DNA of 64,000 nt from YA12-FULL-51-18 sp041665305 (GTDB lineage Bacteria; Elusimicrobiota; Elusimicrobia; Elusimicrobiales; UBA9959), in contig JBAYJD010000004.1 in the NCBI GenBank assembly GCA_041665305.1, positions 31,275 to 95,274 on the forward strand, read 5' to 3'. A program made the translations under genes and the position numbers. Shown here in pieces: positions 1 through 8,990 of this stretch. Positions within the stretch are counted from its first letter, which is position 1. Every line of letters begins with the position of its first letter. The notes beneath the pieces are model-generated. The model made no database searches. It had not been told where the DNA came from and worked only from the letters and a program-made list of their open reading frames with translations.

Positions 1-287
1 TGTTGATTCGGCATAAGATTGTCCGAATCAAGATATAGCACGATTTCATTCCTGGACCGCAGCAGGCCGACATATCGCCGCGGCTCCTGATTATCGGGGA
101 ACCCGCCGTTAACAACCTCCGCTCCGTTAGCCGTCGCGATCTCCCGTGTTTTATCCGTAGAGCCTCCATCAACGACTAACACTTCGACTTTGGATAAGTC
201 ATAGTCTTGGACAGCGAGGCGGTTCAGACATAATGGCAGAGTCTTTTCCGCATTCTTGGCGACGATTATCACACTCATACTTTGCAT
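1..287 (-). CDS. Family 2 glycosyltransferase, N-terminal part only (runs off window start)
   Basis: The minus strand is open from an ATG at 287 to the window edge, giving about 95 residues that begin MQSMSVIIVAKNAEKTLP. The pattern is a GT-A family 2 glycosyltransferase N-terminus: a beta strand SVIIVAKN, then VEVLVVDGGSTDKT near residues 45-58, and the metal-binding LDSDN near residues 88-92. It would transfer a sugar from a nucleotide donor during polysaccharide assembly at the inner face of the membrane. GGAGA lies 5 nt before the ATG. The acceptor and donor cannot be told from this fragment. It is the last gene seen of the polysaccharide locus, so the locus continues beyond the window. 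Confidence 0.85.
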   Translation of the reverse strand, partial: MQSMSVIIVAKNAEKTLPLCLNRLAVQDYDLSKVEVLVVDGGSTDKTREIATANGAEVVNGGFPDNQEPRRYVGLLRSRNEIVLYLDSDNLMPNQ

Positions 288-443
288 ATGTTCTCCGGCC
301 CGGAGCCGGTTCCCCGCAGGATACAGCGTTTCGATACTCCTATACCGAGTCAGGTTCTTCTGATAAGGTCCGTTTTATGTGGTTTCTCCAGCGTTTTAAA
401 ATTGTTCATGGCTGACCGGCAGCTCCTATTCCCATGGACGCCT

Positions 444-1433
444 TCAGTTATTATTAATCTTGGCCTTGGATACTCGTTCGATGTCGGAGTCAACCATCAT
501 TACAACCAATTTCTCAAATTCAAGCTCAGGTCGCCAGCCAAGCATGTTATTAGCCAGTGCTGGATCACCTTTCAAAATTTCGGATTCCACCGGGCGAACA
601 AACTCGGGGTCAACTTTCACATATTCTTCCCAATCGGCCACACCAATGTGTCTGAAGGCTATATTTATAAAATCACGCACGGAATGAGTTTCTCCGGTGG
701 CTATAACAAAATCAGCAGGCTTTTTCTGCTGGAGCATAAGCCACATGGCTTTAACGAAATCGCCGGCGAAGCCCCAATCCCGCTGATTATCCAAATCCCC
801 AAGCATTATTTCGCGGGCAAGTCCGTATTTTATTTTAGCCACACCGTTTGAGATCTTGCGGGTAACAAAACTCATTCCCCTAATAGGGCTTTCGTGGTTA
901 AATAGTATAGCGCTGCTTGAAAAAAGGCCCTGACTTTTTCTGAAATTAACGGTCATCCAATGGGCATACACTTTGGCTGCGGCGTACGGAATGCCTGGAT
1001 TAAAAGATGTTGTTTCACTTTGCAGCCCCCCATCGTTATTACCGCCGAACATTTCGCGGGAAGAAGCCTGGCAAAACCTGGACCCTGGCGAAAACTGCTT
1101 TATAGCCTCAAGCAAATATAAAACCCCTAACGCATTAACCTTTGTGACAAGCTCCGGATCTTCCCATGGTTTACCGATAAACGATACCGCCGCCAAATTA
1201 TACACCTCGTCCGGTTTCACAAGCCTGACCGCATTTGTGAGAGAGGCTTTATCCGTCATGTCACCGGTCACATACTCAAGTTCTTTTGTGATGCCCAGAT
1301 AATCAGTATTTTCAAAATCCGGCTTCGGCTCTTTTGTGACCAAACCATAGACTGCATACCCCTTCTCCAAAAGTAGCTTGGCGAGGTAGGCTCCGTCTTG
1401 TCCGGTCACACCGGTGATAAAAGCTTTTCTCAT
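444..1433 (-). CDS. GDP-mannose 4,6-dehydratase-like SDR enzyme (second GMD paralogue)
   Basis: This 329-residue short-chain dehydrogenase belongs to the GMD group: an N-terminal GVTGQDGAYLA nucleotide loop, the NHESPIRG and FVTRKIS motifs, and RDWGFAGDFVKAMW, all typical of GDP-mannose 4,6-dehydratase. The catalytic YxxxK is present as YAAAK near residues 151-155. The usual ASTSE motif is ASSRE here: Thr is replaced by Ser and the next Ser by Arg, while Glu is kept. A more canonical gmd lies at 34092-35204. This copy may therefore act on a related GDP-sugar or be a second GMD acquired with the glycosyltransferases. No good Shine-Dalgarno is visible before the ATG. Family assignment is firm; substrate is inferred. 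Confidence 0.85.
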   Translation of the reverse strand: MRKAFITGVTGQDGAYLAKLLLEKGYAVYGLVTKEPKPDFENTDYLGITKELEYVTGDMTDKASLTNAVRLVKPDEVYNLAAVSFIGKPWEDPELVTKVNALGVLYLLEAIKQFSPGSRFCQASSREMFGGNNDGGLQSETTSFNPGIPYAAAKVYAHWMTVNFRKSQGLFSSSAILFNHESPIRGMSFVTRKISNGVAKIKYGLAREIMLGDLDNQRDWGFAGDFVKAMWLMLQQKKPADFVIATGETHSVRDFINIAFRHIGVADWEEYVKVDPEFVRPVESEILKGDPALANNMLGWRPELEFEKLVVMMVDSDIERVSKAKINNN

Positions 1434-1497
1434 ATTTTTAATATTTTAGCAAGTATCCCGTAGGCAGGGAAAGGGCTATTCCGGCCGGGTTTAAAAT

Positions 1498-2496
1498 TCA
1501 ACGAAGTTTGCTGACCAGGTTTTTTGTCAGGGCAAAACCTTGTATAAACCTGGCGCCATAAACCAGATGCGTTAAGAACATATAGAGCATCGAACATAAT
1601 GAAACCGACAATCGCTCATATTTAAGGAAATCCCTTAAGGCAAGCAAAAGTGCCGCACCGTACAAAATCCAACCGGCAAAAAATAAGTTTTCGGCGATCG
1701 ACGGCATTAATGGCAGGAATACCGACAAAACAACAAACAATAGAAAGGCCGAAGGGATAAAATATTGCAATTTAAAAGAGGTTTCAGGGTATATCCTGGC
1801 AAAGTAGCCACGATGCAGGCCATAAGCGCCCAACTGTTTAAGGTGCGCCGCCAGCCCGGGACGTCTGTGGTGCCAAACTATAAGGTCCGGAGCATAAATT
1901 ATTTTTCTGCCTGTTTTTACGATATCAAGGCAAAGTTTGGTGTCTTCGCCGGGCCAGTATGGGACACTAAATCCACCCACCGACATAAAATCAGCCCGTC
2001 GCATCATCAGATTAACCGAAGGCCAGTCGTCTACTTCGCGACTGGGGCCGAACGGAACATAGCGTTCAGGCGAGCCACCGGCAAAGCGGCTGAGGAATAC
2101 CGCACCGGAAACCCTGGCCCAGAATGGGTCCTGCGCCGGGGTTATGGCCGGGCCTCCTATAGCCGCGATTTTGTCATTCGCAAAATATTTCAACGCCACA
2201 TCCAACAGATCCTTGCGCGGATAAGAATCATCATCCAGGAAAACAAGTATTTCCCCCTTCGCTTTTTCAGCACCCAGGTCCCGCTTAAGACCGGGACCTA
2301 CTCTGCCGGATGGAATAACGCGGATCCGTTCATCCCGCCATTCCGTCACGGAGGATTCGTTCGGAATAATCAACAGTTCCCAGGCGGTTTGATTAAGCTT
2401 AAGAATATATGACACTGTTTCCAGCACATACACGTTGATCTCCTTCACAGGAATGATCAGCGTGAATTTAGGCATCTGCGGCATGTTAGGCGGCAT
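1498..2496 (-). CDS. Membrane-anchored family 2 glycosyltransferase
   Basis: A 332-residue GT2 enzyme. The catalytic domain (about residues 10-245) shows FTLIIPVKE, the metal-binding VFLDDDSYP, WPGEDTKLC as the ED-type motif, and VWHHRRP. The C-terminal 90 residues contain about three hydrophobic segments (FIPSAFLLFVVLSVFLPL, FFAGWILYGAALLLAL, LCSMLYMFLTHLVYGA), so it is a membrane-bound transferase acting on the cytoplasmic side. The ATG at 2496 has AGGA about ten bases upstream; an internal Met at residue 8 is also possible. It lies between the GMD-like gene and a radical SAM gene on the same strand. Donor and acceptor are unknown. Confidence 0.85.
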   Translation of the reverse strand: MPPNMPQMPKFTLIIPVKEINVYVLETVSYILKLNQTAWELLIIPNESSVTEWRDERIRVIPSGRVGPGLKRDLGAEKAKGEILVFLDDDSYPRKDLLDVALKYFANDKIAAIGGPAITPAQDPFWARVSGAVFLSRFAGGSPERYVPFGPSREVDDWPSVNLMMRRADFMSVGGFSVPYWPGEDTKLCLDIVKTGRKIIYAPDLIVWHHRRPGLAAHLKQLGAYGLHRGYFARIYPETSFKLQYFIPSAFLLFVVLSVFLPLMPSIAENLFFAGWILYGAALLLALRDFLKYERLSVSLCSMLYMFLTHLVYGARFIQGFALTKNLVSKLR

Positions 2497-2559
2497 AACA
2501 ATAAATCCTGCCTGAAACCGGAAAAGACATCTTAGGCATAGCGATAACCATTTGACCTC

Positions 2560-4023
2560 TTATCGTTTAAAATCTGTGAGGTGCCCCAGAAGTTTTTTTC
2601 CGGCCCGCAATAGGAACTTCACATCAGCCGGACTTCTTACGGATGCGATTTTGCGAAACATGTAGCCGGGCGTGGCGAAAGACTTGTATAGAGCGCGGGT
2701 CAGGTTTTTTGTGTCCTGTTCCGTGATCGGGGAGGCCATTACAGCTTCGCGCATGTCGTATCTGTCCCAATCTTCGGTAAGAAGCCAGCCATTTTCTTTA
2801 CACTCCTTAAAAAGGGGAGTTCCGGGATATGGGATCACTATGGTCGCCTGGAGTGTATCCACGAACCCGCGCTTGAACAGATCTTTGGCGAATTCCACCG
2901 TCTTCGCGGCATCTTCCCTGTTTTCCCAGGGATAGCCCATCATAACAGTGATATGCGGAGAAAGCCCGGCCTTCTTAGCCATCCTGGCGCCTTCGGCTAT
3001 CTGCTCAACCTTAAGATTCTTGTCTATTCTGTCCAGCGTGCCCTGGTTGGCCGATTCCAGACCGAAAAGCACGAACCGGAAACCCGCTCCGGCCATAAGG
3101 TCATAGTCTTCCTGCCCAAGGGCGCCAAAGCGCATATTGCAGTCCATTCTGACCCGTTTGTTATAACCGCGGGCGATCATGCCTTCGCAGAATGATTTCA
3201 GCCATTGTCCGGCGGGGAAGGAGCCGCTGTCGTCCATTATTTCCTTCACACCGTAATTTTCAATAAGGTTTCCCACCTCGTCCAGCATTTTCTCCGGGGA
3301 CCGGGAGCGGTATTTCTTGCCGGGGAAAAGCGTGGTCCAGGAACAAAAGGAACATTTTCCCCACCAGCAATCACGCGCGGCCATAGTGTAAGTGCCGGGA
3401 AGATATTTGTAATTGCCGTTCTTCTCGCTGTAGAGCCGCCATTTTGTAAGGTCGCGGTCTATCGCGGGAAGCGAGTCGAGATCGTTATTCAATTCGCAAG
3501 GCCCGCTGTTTACGATTTTTTCCTTCTCCCTATGCCAGACCCCGTGAGGAAGCGCCGGAACGCCGCCGGATAACCAGCCGCACAGACCGGCGAGCAGAAA
3601 ATCATAATCCCCGCCGGTCAACACATAGTCGACCGGGCAGTTAAGCATTGATTCTTCCGGCATGGCCGTAACATGATCGCCCATCAGGACTATTTTGGGT
3701 CGCCAATTCCCGGTTGCAAGGGACTTGACCTCTTTGATGATCGCCCAATGCCGCTTCACTACTGGAGTTTTGGTTTCAAACGCTATAACATCCGGCATTT
3801 CGCACTTAAGACGCTCTATCCAGGCGGCGTAAGAAAGCCCCTCCGCAATGGCGTCATCCCATACAACGGCGTGCCCTTTTTCTTTCAGCAGGGTGGCGGC
3901 ATAAGCCGGAACCATGGGATAGATATAGGTGGGTTCGCTGAACCACTGGAACTGCCGATTCTGGCCCAGAAGCGGGATACCTTTTTCTGACTCAAGCGGC
4001 GGGTACGAGATGGAGATTTTCAT
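2560..4023 (-). CDS. B12-type radical SAM protein with a C-x4-C-x2-C cluster motif
   Basis: A 487-residue protein of the cobalamin-binding radical SAM type. Residues 1-150 have a Rossmann-like B12-domain layout (VPAYAATLLKEKGH, DVIAFETKTP, GGDYDFLLAGLCGWL). The radical SAM core follows, with cluster cysteines at 219, 224 and 227. The spacing is C-x4-C-x2-C, one residue longer than the usual CxxxCxxC but seen in some B12 radical SAM families (CWWGKC type). Further core elements are MDDSGSF, FGLESANQGTLDRI and VIPYPGTPLF. It overlaps the upstream uxs gene by 4 bp (ATGA). It may methylate or rearrange a sugar or lipid carrier; the sequence does not say which. Confidence 0.8.
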   Translation of the reverse strand: MKISISYPPLESEKGIPLLGQNRQFQWFSEPTYIYPMVPAYAATLLKEKGHAVVWDDAIAEGLSYAAWIERLKCEMPDVIAFETKTPVVKRHWAIIKEVKSLATGNWRPKIVLMGDHVTAMPEESMLNCPVDYVLTGGDYDFLLAGLCGWLSGGVPALPHGVWHREKEKIVNSGPCELNNDLDSLPAIDRDLTKWRLYSEKNGNYKYLPGTYTMAARDCWWGKCSFCSWTTLFPGKKYRSRSPEKMLDEVGNLIENYGVKEIMDDSGSFPAGQWLKSFCEGMIARGYNKRVRMDCNMRFGALGQEDYDLMAGAGFRFVLFGLESANQGTLDRIDKNLKVEQIAEGARMAKKAGLSPHITVMMGYPWENREDAAKTVEFAKDLFKRGFVDTLQATIVIPYPGTPLFKECKENGWLLTEDWDRYDMREAVMASPITEQDTKNLTRALYKSFATPGYMFRKIASVRSPADVKFLLRAGKKLLGHLTDFKR

Positions 4024-4976
4024 TTTTTCTCCGCAGCCAATGTTTCTTTGAAATATGAAACGGTCTTGACAAGGCCTTCGTTAAGCTTGATCCTGGGCTC
4101 CCAGCCCAGTTTCTCTTTCGCCAGCCGGATGTCCGGCTGCCTTTGCCTGGGGTCATCCTGCGGCAAGGGTTTATACACCAGTTTACTTTTGCTTTCGGGA
4201 ATAAGTTTAAGGACTTTTTCCGCCAGTTCTTTTATGGTGAATTCGTCGGGGTTGCCTATATTCACAGGGCCGGTAAAGCCGGAGGTGTTGTTCATCATGG
4301 CCGTCATACCGGCTATCAAGTCGTCCACATACTGAAAACTGCGCGTCTGGGAACCGTCGCCGTATATAGTAATATCCTTGTTCTGAAGAGCCTGCACGAT
4401 AAAGTTGGACACTACCCGTCCATCGTTGGGGTGCATGTTCGGGCCATAGGTGTTGAAGATCCTTATCACCCTTATCTGCAGCTTGTGCTGGCGATAATAA
4501 TCGAAGAACAGCGTTTCAGCGCAGCGTTTCCCCTCATCGTAACAAGCCCGCGGGCCTATGGTGTTTACCCGACCCCAGTAGGATTCCGTCTGGGGATGGA
4601 TATCCGGGTCGCCATAGACTTCGCTGGTAGAGGCCTGGAGGATACGGGCTTTGGTGCGCCTGGCCAGACCCAACATGTTGATGGCGCCGTTGACCGAGGT
4701 TTTGGTGGTATGCACCGGATTGAACTGGTAATGGACAGGGGAAGCCGGACAAGCCAGGTTATAGATCTGGTCCACCTCTACGCAAAGCGGGGAAGTAATA
4801 TCGTGCCGCAGGAATTCGAATCTTTTGTTGTCCATAAGGTCGGAAATGTTATCTTTATTTCCGGTAAATAAACTGTCGGCGCACAGGACATCATGACCTT
4901 CGGATAGAAGCTTACGGCACAAATGAGAGCCGATAAAGCCCGCTCCGCCCGTAACAAGTATTTTTAGTCTGCTCAT
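4020..4976 (-). CDS. uxs: UDP-glucuronate decarboxylase (UDP-xylose synthase), SDR family
   Basis: This 318-residue enzyme converts UDP-glucuronate to UDP-xylose with bound NAD. The match to Uxs is close: GGAGFIGSHL, LQASTSEVYGDP with HPQTE after it, YWGRVNTIGPRACYDEGKR containing the YxxxK pair, IFNTYGPNMHPNDGRVVSNF, and IYGDGSQTRSFQYVDDL. The reading frame opens further upstream, but the ATG at 4976 is preceded by AGGAG and starts directly with SRLKILVTGG, so I chose it. The gene stops with a 4-bp overlap into the radical SAM gene. No UDP-glucose dehydrogenase is in the window, so UDP-glucuronate must come from elsewhere. Confidence 0.93.
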   Translation of the reverse strand: MSRLKILVTGGAGFIGSHLCRKLLSEGHDVLCADSLFTGNKDNISDLMDNKRFEFLRHDITSPLCVEVDQIYNLACPASPVHYQFNPVHTTKTSVNGAINMLGLARRTKARILQASTSEVYGDPDIHPQTESYWGRVNTIGPRACYDEGKRCAETLFFDYYRQHKLQIRVIRIFNTYGPNMHPNDGRVVSNFIVQALQNKDITIYGDGSQTRSFQYVDDLIAGMTAMMNNTSGFTGPVNIGNPDEFTIKELAEKVLKLIPESKSKLVYKPLPQDDPRQRQPDIRLAKEKLGWEPRIKLNEGLVKTVSYFKETLAAEKK

Positions 4977-5008
4977 GATTTCTCCTTTACAGTGTGAACA
5001 CCTAAATC

Positions 5009-6304
5009 TTATGCCCCTGCCCTTGCCCGCACGGCGCGGGCAGGCAATGCCCACTGCGCCGCTATGCCCGCCAGCAAAGCCAGAGTCCCGCCAGCCGACA
5101 TAGCCTTGACAATATCCAGAGGGACCCCGTGATACAAATACATGGCCGCTATTTCAAGCGCCGCGCCCGCCGCCATGATGTATGCGAAAAGCGTTTTTTC
5201 TTTGGCGACCAGATAATTCATAAGGACCATAAGGAACGCCATGGGCAGCATAGCCAGGCCGAAATACTTCAACAAAGGCGCGGCTTCTATGTACCGGGCT
5301 CCGAAAAAAGAATGTATGATCCATTCCGGCAGGAAATAAAAAAGAAGCGCGCCGGTGCCGGAACAACCCAGGGTGGCAAGCATCGCTCTTAAAAGCAGGT
5401 GGCCGCTGGACTTATTAAGGGCATTGTTCTCACTGACCATCGGGAACATAGCCAGGACTATGGATCCGGGTATATACATCACCGCCCGGCCCAGGATCGC
5501 GGCTGAAGCGTACACTCCCGCCTGATGAGCCGGGAAATATCTGTTTACAAGCACCATGTCGGCCTGGGTCATAACGGTAAAAGCTAGATTTGCCAGAAAA
5601 ACGGGCATGATCTGCCCAAACGGCAGATGCCCAGCCCTGTGAGGGGCGCCGCCCATCAAAAGATACTTTTTAAGCGGGAAATAAGTCAGTGCCCACATAA
5701 AAACGGCCGTCACAACCAAACCACCCGCCGCCCCGTTCACGCCAAAGCCGGCCAGGACCAGCGCCGCGCAAAAAAACAATCTGACCGGGCCGCCAAACCC
5801 CATGCTTATCCCCAGCCATTTATAATCCTGCAGGCCCTGCAGTAAGGCTGTGTTGATAGGCCCGGCCAGCGAGGCAAAAGCCGCCAAACCGATAAATATC
5901 ACCGGCAGGGCGGAAGGAGCATGAAGATAGGCGCTGATATAAGCGGAGCACAACATAAAAAGCACAAGTCCTAAACCGCCCGCAGACAAGACAGTTCTAT
6001 TCACCTGGGAAAAAAGGCCGTGTATGCCATTGTAATCGCTTCTGGCTTTGTACTCGGCCGTTTTTCTTGAAACCACCATCAACAAAGTCGCTATGGGTAT
6101 ACCCAGCACCGCCATCAGGGCAAGAAGAGCGTTCAGGAATCCGTACTGGCCGGGTCCCAGCAGCCTGCCCATAATTACCTGGAAAAGATAGTTGAAAACA
6201 CTGGAAATCATAAAGGCGGTGAACATAAGTCCGCTGGACCTGATAAGGGTGTCCGAAAGTAAAGCGCGGGTTTTTTTAAGCATCGGATAAATATAGACCG
6301 CCAC
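5009..6304 (-). CDS. Polysaccharide flippase, Wzx/MATE-like membrane protein
   Basis: A 431-residue, very hydrophobic protein with about twelve predicted membrane segments and the N-terminal pattern LIRSSGLMFTAFMISSVFNYLFQVIMGRLLGPGQYGFLNALLALM, split here as in oligosaccharide flippases of the MVF/MATE superfamily. Such proteins move lipid-linked saccharides across the inner membrane. A GTG at 6304 with AGAGG upstream is used; an ATG at 6283 (MLKKTRALL) is an alternative. The last codons are GC-rich (ALPARAVRARAGA) and contain a small palindrome at 5024-5042. It sits between uxs and the GtrB-like gene. A second flippase is at 14717-16198. Confidence 0.8.
   Translation of the reverse strand: MAVYIYPMLKKTRALLSDTLIRSSGLMFTAFMISSVFNYLFQVIMGRLLGPGQYGFLNALLALMAVLGIPIATLLMVVSRKTAEYKARSDYNGIHGLFSQVNRTVLSAGGLGLVLFMLCSAYISAYLHAPSALPVIFIGLAAFASLAGPINTALLQGLQDYKWLGISMGFGGPVRLFFCAALVLAGFGVNGAAGGLVVTAVFMWALTYFPLKKYLLMGGAPHRAGHLPFGQIMPVFLANLAFTVMTQADMVLVNRYFPAHQAGVYASAAILGRAVMYIPGSIVLAMFPMVSENNALNKSSGHLLLRAMLATLGCSGTGALLFYFLPEWIIHSFFGARYIEAAPLLKYFGLAMLPMAFLMVLMNYLVAKEKTLFAYIMAAGAALEIAAMYLYHGVPLDIVKAMSAGGTLALLAGIAAQWALPARAVRARAGA
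5024..5042. repeat. Small GC-rich palindrome at the 3' end of the flippase gene
   Basis: TGCCCGC and GCGGGCA form 7-bp arms around a 5-base loop. The palindrome is translated as part of the flippase C-terminus. A related palindrome, sharing the CACGGCG core and an adjacent GCAGGC, lies at 12399-12423 near the end of a radical SAM gene. Confidence 0.4.
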
Positions 6305-6318
6305 TGCCTCTTCCCAGG

Positions 6319-7305
6319 CTACCGGACCAGGGAGTTTGGGAAATCGCTTGCACGCCGGCTGTTCTCACGGGTCGGCGCGGTCATATTAACGCGTTCCCGC
6401 ACTATATACAGCGGGCGGTTGGTGACTTCCGTATGGATGGTGCCGATATATAGAGCTATCACGCCCAGTGACATTAGCACCACGCCGATCAAGATGGTAT
6501 TAGCCACCACCACCATAGCCAGCGGGGTAAAAACTCCCGGAACGAGACCGACTTTGGCCAGCATCATCCAGGCAAAAAGGATGCTGGATATCGCGGTTAT
6601 CGCCACGCCGAGGTAACTGGTCATCTTCAAAGGGACCAGAGAGAAAGAGGTTATGCTGGATAAAGCCAGGTCCCAGAGTTTGCCGTAGGAATAAGCCGCC
6701 ACGCCCGACTCCCGGCTGTCGGCGTGAAACTCCACATATTCCGTCTTAAAGCCCATCCAGTCGATTATGCCGCGGAACATGCGCTGCCGTTCGGTCATAC
6801 GGTTAAAAACATCCATAACTTTTTTATCGAAAAGGCGGAAATCAGTGGTATGGGCTACCATGTCGAGGCCCGACATCCACCCCATGATCTTGTAATACAG
6901 CCAGGAAAACAGGCGGCGCGCCGAGGAATGTCCACCCACGCTCAGGCGGACAGTAGTAACAACCTCCGCTCCCGCGGTCCAGGCGTCCACCAGCTTGGGG
7001 ATAAGCTCAGGCGGGTGCTGCAGGTCCGCGTCCATGCAGATCACCGCGTCCCCTGCGCAGGAATGCACACCGGCGGTCAGGGCTATCTCCTTGCCGAAAT
7101 TCTTTGAAAAATCCAGCACCTTCACGCGCGGATCGCGGGCGGCCAGAGCCTTAAGGACGCCGATGGAATTGTCGGGGCTGCCGTCGTTGACGAACACATA
7201 TTCCCACTGCGCTTTAATCCCGGAAGTGACGGCCTCCAATCTTTCATAGAACCTGGGCAGATTCTTCTCCTCGCGGTAAACCGGCACGACTATTGAAATA
7301 CGCAT
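6319..7305 (-). CDS. GtrB/DPM1-like glycosyltransferase with two C-terminal membrane segments
   Basis: A 328-residue family 2 enzyme of the dolichyl/undecaprenyl-phosphate sugar synthase group. Visible are ISIVVPVYREEKNL, FVNDGSPDNS, the DxD as MDADLQHPPE (Asp92/Asp94), and HTTDFRLFDKKV. Two membrane segments follow at about 236-258 and 268-293. Relatives transfer glucose or another sugar from a nucleotide to undecaprenyl phosphate for later side-chain decoration. The start at 7305 follows the wzt stop closely on the same strand. The donor sugar is not evident. Confidence 0.85.
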   Translation of the reverse strand: MRISIVVPVYREEKNLPRFYERLEAVTSGIKAQWEYVFVNDGSPDNSIGVLKALAARDPRVKVLDFSKNFGKEIALTAGVHSCAGDAVICMDADLQHPPELIPKLVDAWTAGAEVVTTVRLSVGGHSSARRLFSWLYYKIMGWMSGLDMVAHTTDFRLFDKKVMDVFNRMTERQRMFRGIIDWMGFKTEYVEFHADSRESGVAAYSYGKLWDLALSSITSFSLVPLKMTSYLGVAITAISSILFAWMMLAKVGLVPGVFTPLAMVVVANTILIGVVLMSLGVIALYIGTIHTEVTNRPLYIVRERVNMTAPTRENSRRASDFPNSLVR

Positions 7306-7336
7306 TTAAAGTTTTCCCTCCCGTAGTTGCTAAATA

Positions 7337-8086
7337 TCATATAAGCGGCGCGGATCCGGCGTACTTCAGCACGACTTCGCGCGGAACGCCGCTCATTCTT
7401 ATGGTTTTGTTCTCTATCCACAGGACGCGGTCGCAGATCATTTCCACGCTGGACATTGAATGACTGACAAACAACATGGTAACGCCCTTTTTTTTAAATT
7501 CCTTCATTTTGTTAATGCACTTTTTCTGGAACTCCTCGTCCCCGACCGCCAGCACCTCGTCGATAACAAGGATCTCCGGCTCCAGCTGGGCCACCACGGA
7601 AAAGCCCAGCCTGGCCAGCATGCCGTTGGAATAGATCCGTACGGGCTGGTCGATGAATTCGCCCAGTTCGGAAAATTCGATTATGGCGTTTATCTTCGCC
7701 ATGACCTCCGTTCGGGTCAAACCCAGCAGGATCCCGTTCAGGATTATATTTTCGCGGCCGGTCAGATCGCGGTGAAAACCGGCGCCTAATTCCAGCAAAG
7801 GGGAAACTCTTCCCGTTACACTTATCACCCCACAGCTCGCTTTCAGCACTCCGGCCACAAGCCCCAGTATGGTGCTTTTTCCGGCGCCATTGCCGCCGAT
7901 AATGCCCAGAGTCTCCCCGGCCCGGACCTCAAAGGAAAGATCTTGAAGCGCCTCAAACCGGGTTTTCCTGAGCGCTTTTAACGCGGCCGGCATGTTAATG
8001 ATAAAATTTTTTATCCCGCCCGTGAAATGATGATAGAGGGGATAGTTCTTACAAACCTTGTCGAACACTATCGGAGGCGCTGTCAC
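7337..8086 (-). CDS. wzt: ABC transporter ATP-binding subunit for polysaccharide export (Wzt/KpsT/TagH type)
   Basis: A 249-residue ATPase. Walker A GGNGAGKST is at residues 64-72, the signature appears as YSNGMLARLGFSV, Walker B as ILVIDEVLAVGD, and the switch His in LFVSHSM. The N-terminal HHFTGGIKNFI stretch is typical of polysaccharide and teichoic-acid exporters. It ends soon after the nucleotide-binding domain and lacks the C-terminal carbohydrate-binding domain of E. coli O9a Wzt, so the export is probably not gated by a Wzt-bound chain terminus. It overlaps wzm by 4 bp, which implies coupled translation of the two subunits. Confidence 0.92.
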   Translation of the reverse strand: MTAPPIVFDKVCKNYPLYHHFTGGIKNFIINMPAALKALRKTRFEALQDLSFEVRAGETLGIIGGNGAGKSTILGLVAGVLKASCGVISVTGRVSPLLELGAGFHRDLTGRENIILNGILLGLTRTEVMAKINAIIEFSELGEFIDQPVRIYSNGMLARLGFSVVAQLEPEILVIDEVLAVGDEEFQKKCINKMKEFKKKGVTMLFVSHSMSSVEMICDRVLWIENKTIRMSGVPREVVLKYAGSAPLI

Positions 8087-8838
8087 AGCACCTCCGCGAA
8101 CTTCCAGACCAGTTTCCTGTATATCAAAAAGCCCGCGAGTAAAGCCAAAGCGGCGTAAATAGAACTTATCAGCAGCAGAGGAGGGTCCAGCCTGCCGTCC
8201 AGAAAAAGGTCGCGCCAGCTTACCATGAGCGGCGACATGGGATTAAAATTGATAAGGCCCCTATACTTTTCCGGAACCATGGACTCGTTATAGATCACCG
8301 GGGTAAAATAAAAAAGAAGCGCCACGCAGATGCCGGCGATGCGTTCCAGATCGCGGAAAAAAATATTCAGCGAAGAGATCGCCAGCGAGATGCCGTATGT
8401 AAATACGAGCTGTATGATCAGGAGAAGCGGTATCCCATAAAGCCAGGAAAAATGGGCGGTCCTGTGATACACGAACACAAAAAACGCTATCACGGGGATG
8501 GAAACGGCGAAATGTATGGTTTCGTTCAGAACGGAAGCCAGCACTATGGCGCTTCGCTGGAAATTCACTTTTTTTATTATAGAGGAATTGCTCAGGAAAA
8601 TGTTCGGTGACATGTTGACTGAATTTGAGAACCACTGCCACGGAAAAAGTCCGGCTATCAGGAACAGGACATACCCCTCCATCTGCACCCGCATTATGAC
8701 CTTAAAAGCCATGAAAAACACAAAAGCAAAGGCGAGCGGGTGCGCGATGGACCAGAGATAGCCGAGAAAACTGTTTTTATACCGGACTTTCAGCTCTTTC
8801 TGGGTCAAAACAGTTGTCAAGTCGATAAAATAGCGCAT
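8083..8838 (-). CDS. wzm: ABC-2 type polysaccharide exporter permease (Wzm/TagG type)
   Basis: A 251-residue membrane protein of the ABC-2 permease family. The N-terminus (LTTVLTQKELKVRYKNSFLGYLWSIAHPL, broken here at the end of the amphipathic interface helix) is characteristic of O-antigen and teichoic-acid exporters. Six membrane segments can be drawn. With the neighbouring ATPase it would translocate a finished lipid-linked polysaccharide to the periplasm. The coexistence of this ABC route with two Wzx-like flippases suggests more than one glycan, or flippases serving lipid-linked side groups. A sigma-70-like promoter lies 95 bp upstream. Confidence 0.92.
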   Translation of the reverse strand: MRYFIDLTTVLTQKELKVRYKNSFLGYLWSIAHPLAFAFVFFMAFKVIMRVQMEGYVLFLIAGLFPWQWFSNSVNMSPNIFLSNSSIIKKVNFQRSAIVLASVLNETIHFAVSIPVIAFFVFVYHRTAHFSWLYGIPLLLIIQLVFTYGISLAISSLNIFFRDLERIAGICVALLFYFTPVIYNESMVPEKYRGLINFNPMSPLMVSWRDLFLDGRLDPPLLLISSIYAALALLAGFLIYRKLVWKFAEVL

Positions 8839-8938
8839 GATGGTACGGAAAACAAATATAGACTTTAGGCCGGAGGTTTGTGTTCGGCATCTTGCCTGCG
8901 GTCTAAGCCCACAGCCTATTTACCTGGATTCCACTTTT

Positions 8939-8967
8939 ATTTTAGCAGTATATAAGCGGGTAATCAA
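8939..8967 (-). promoter_or_regulatory. Sigma-70-like promoter ahead of wzm-wzt
   Basis: On the minus strand TTGATT (8967-8962) and TAAAAT (8944-8939) are separated by exactly 17 bases. It lies in the 152-bp gap between the GT4-GT4 gene and wzm, and would start transcription near 8932, leaving a leader of about 95 bases. The rest of the gap shows no gene. Confidence 0.55.
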
Positions 8968-8990
8968 ATTTGAAGGCTAAGAAAGCCGGG

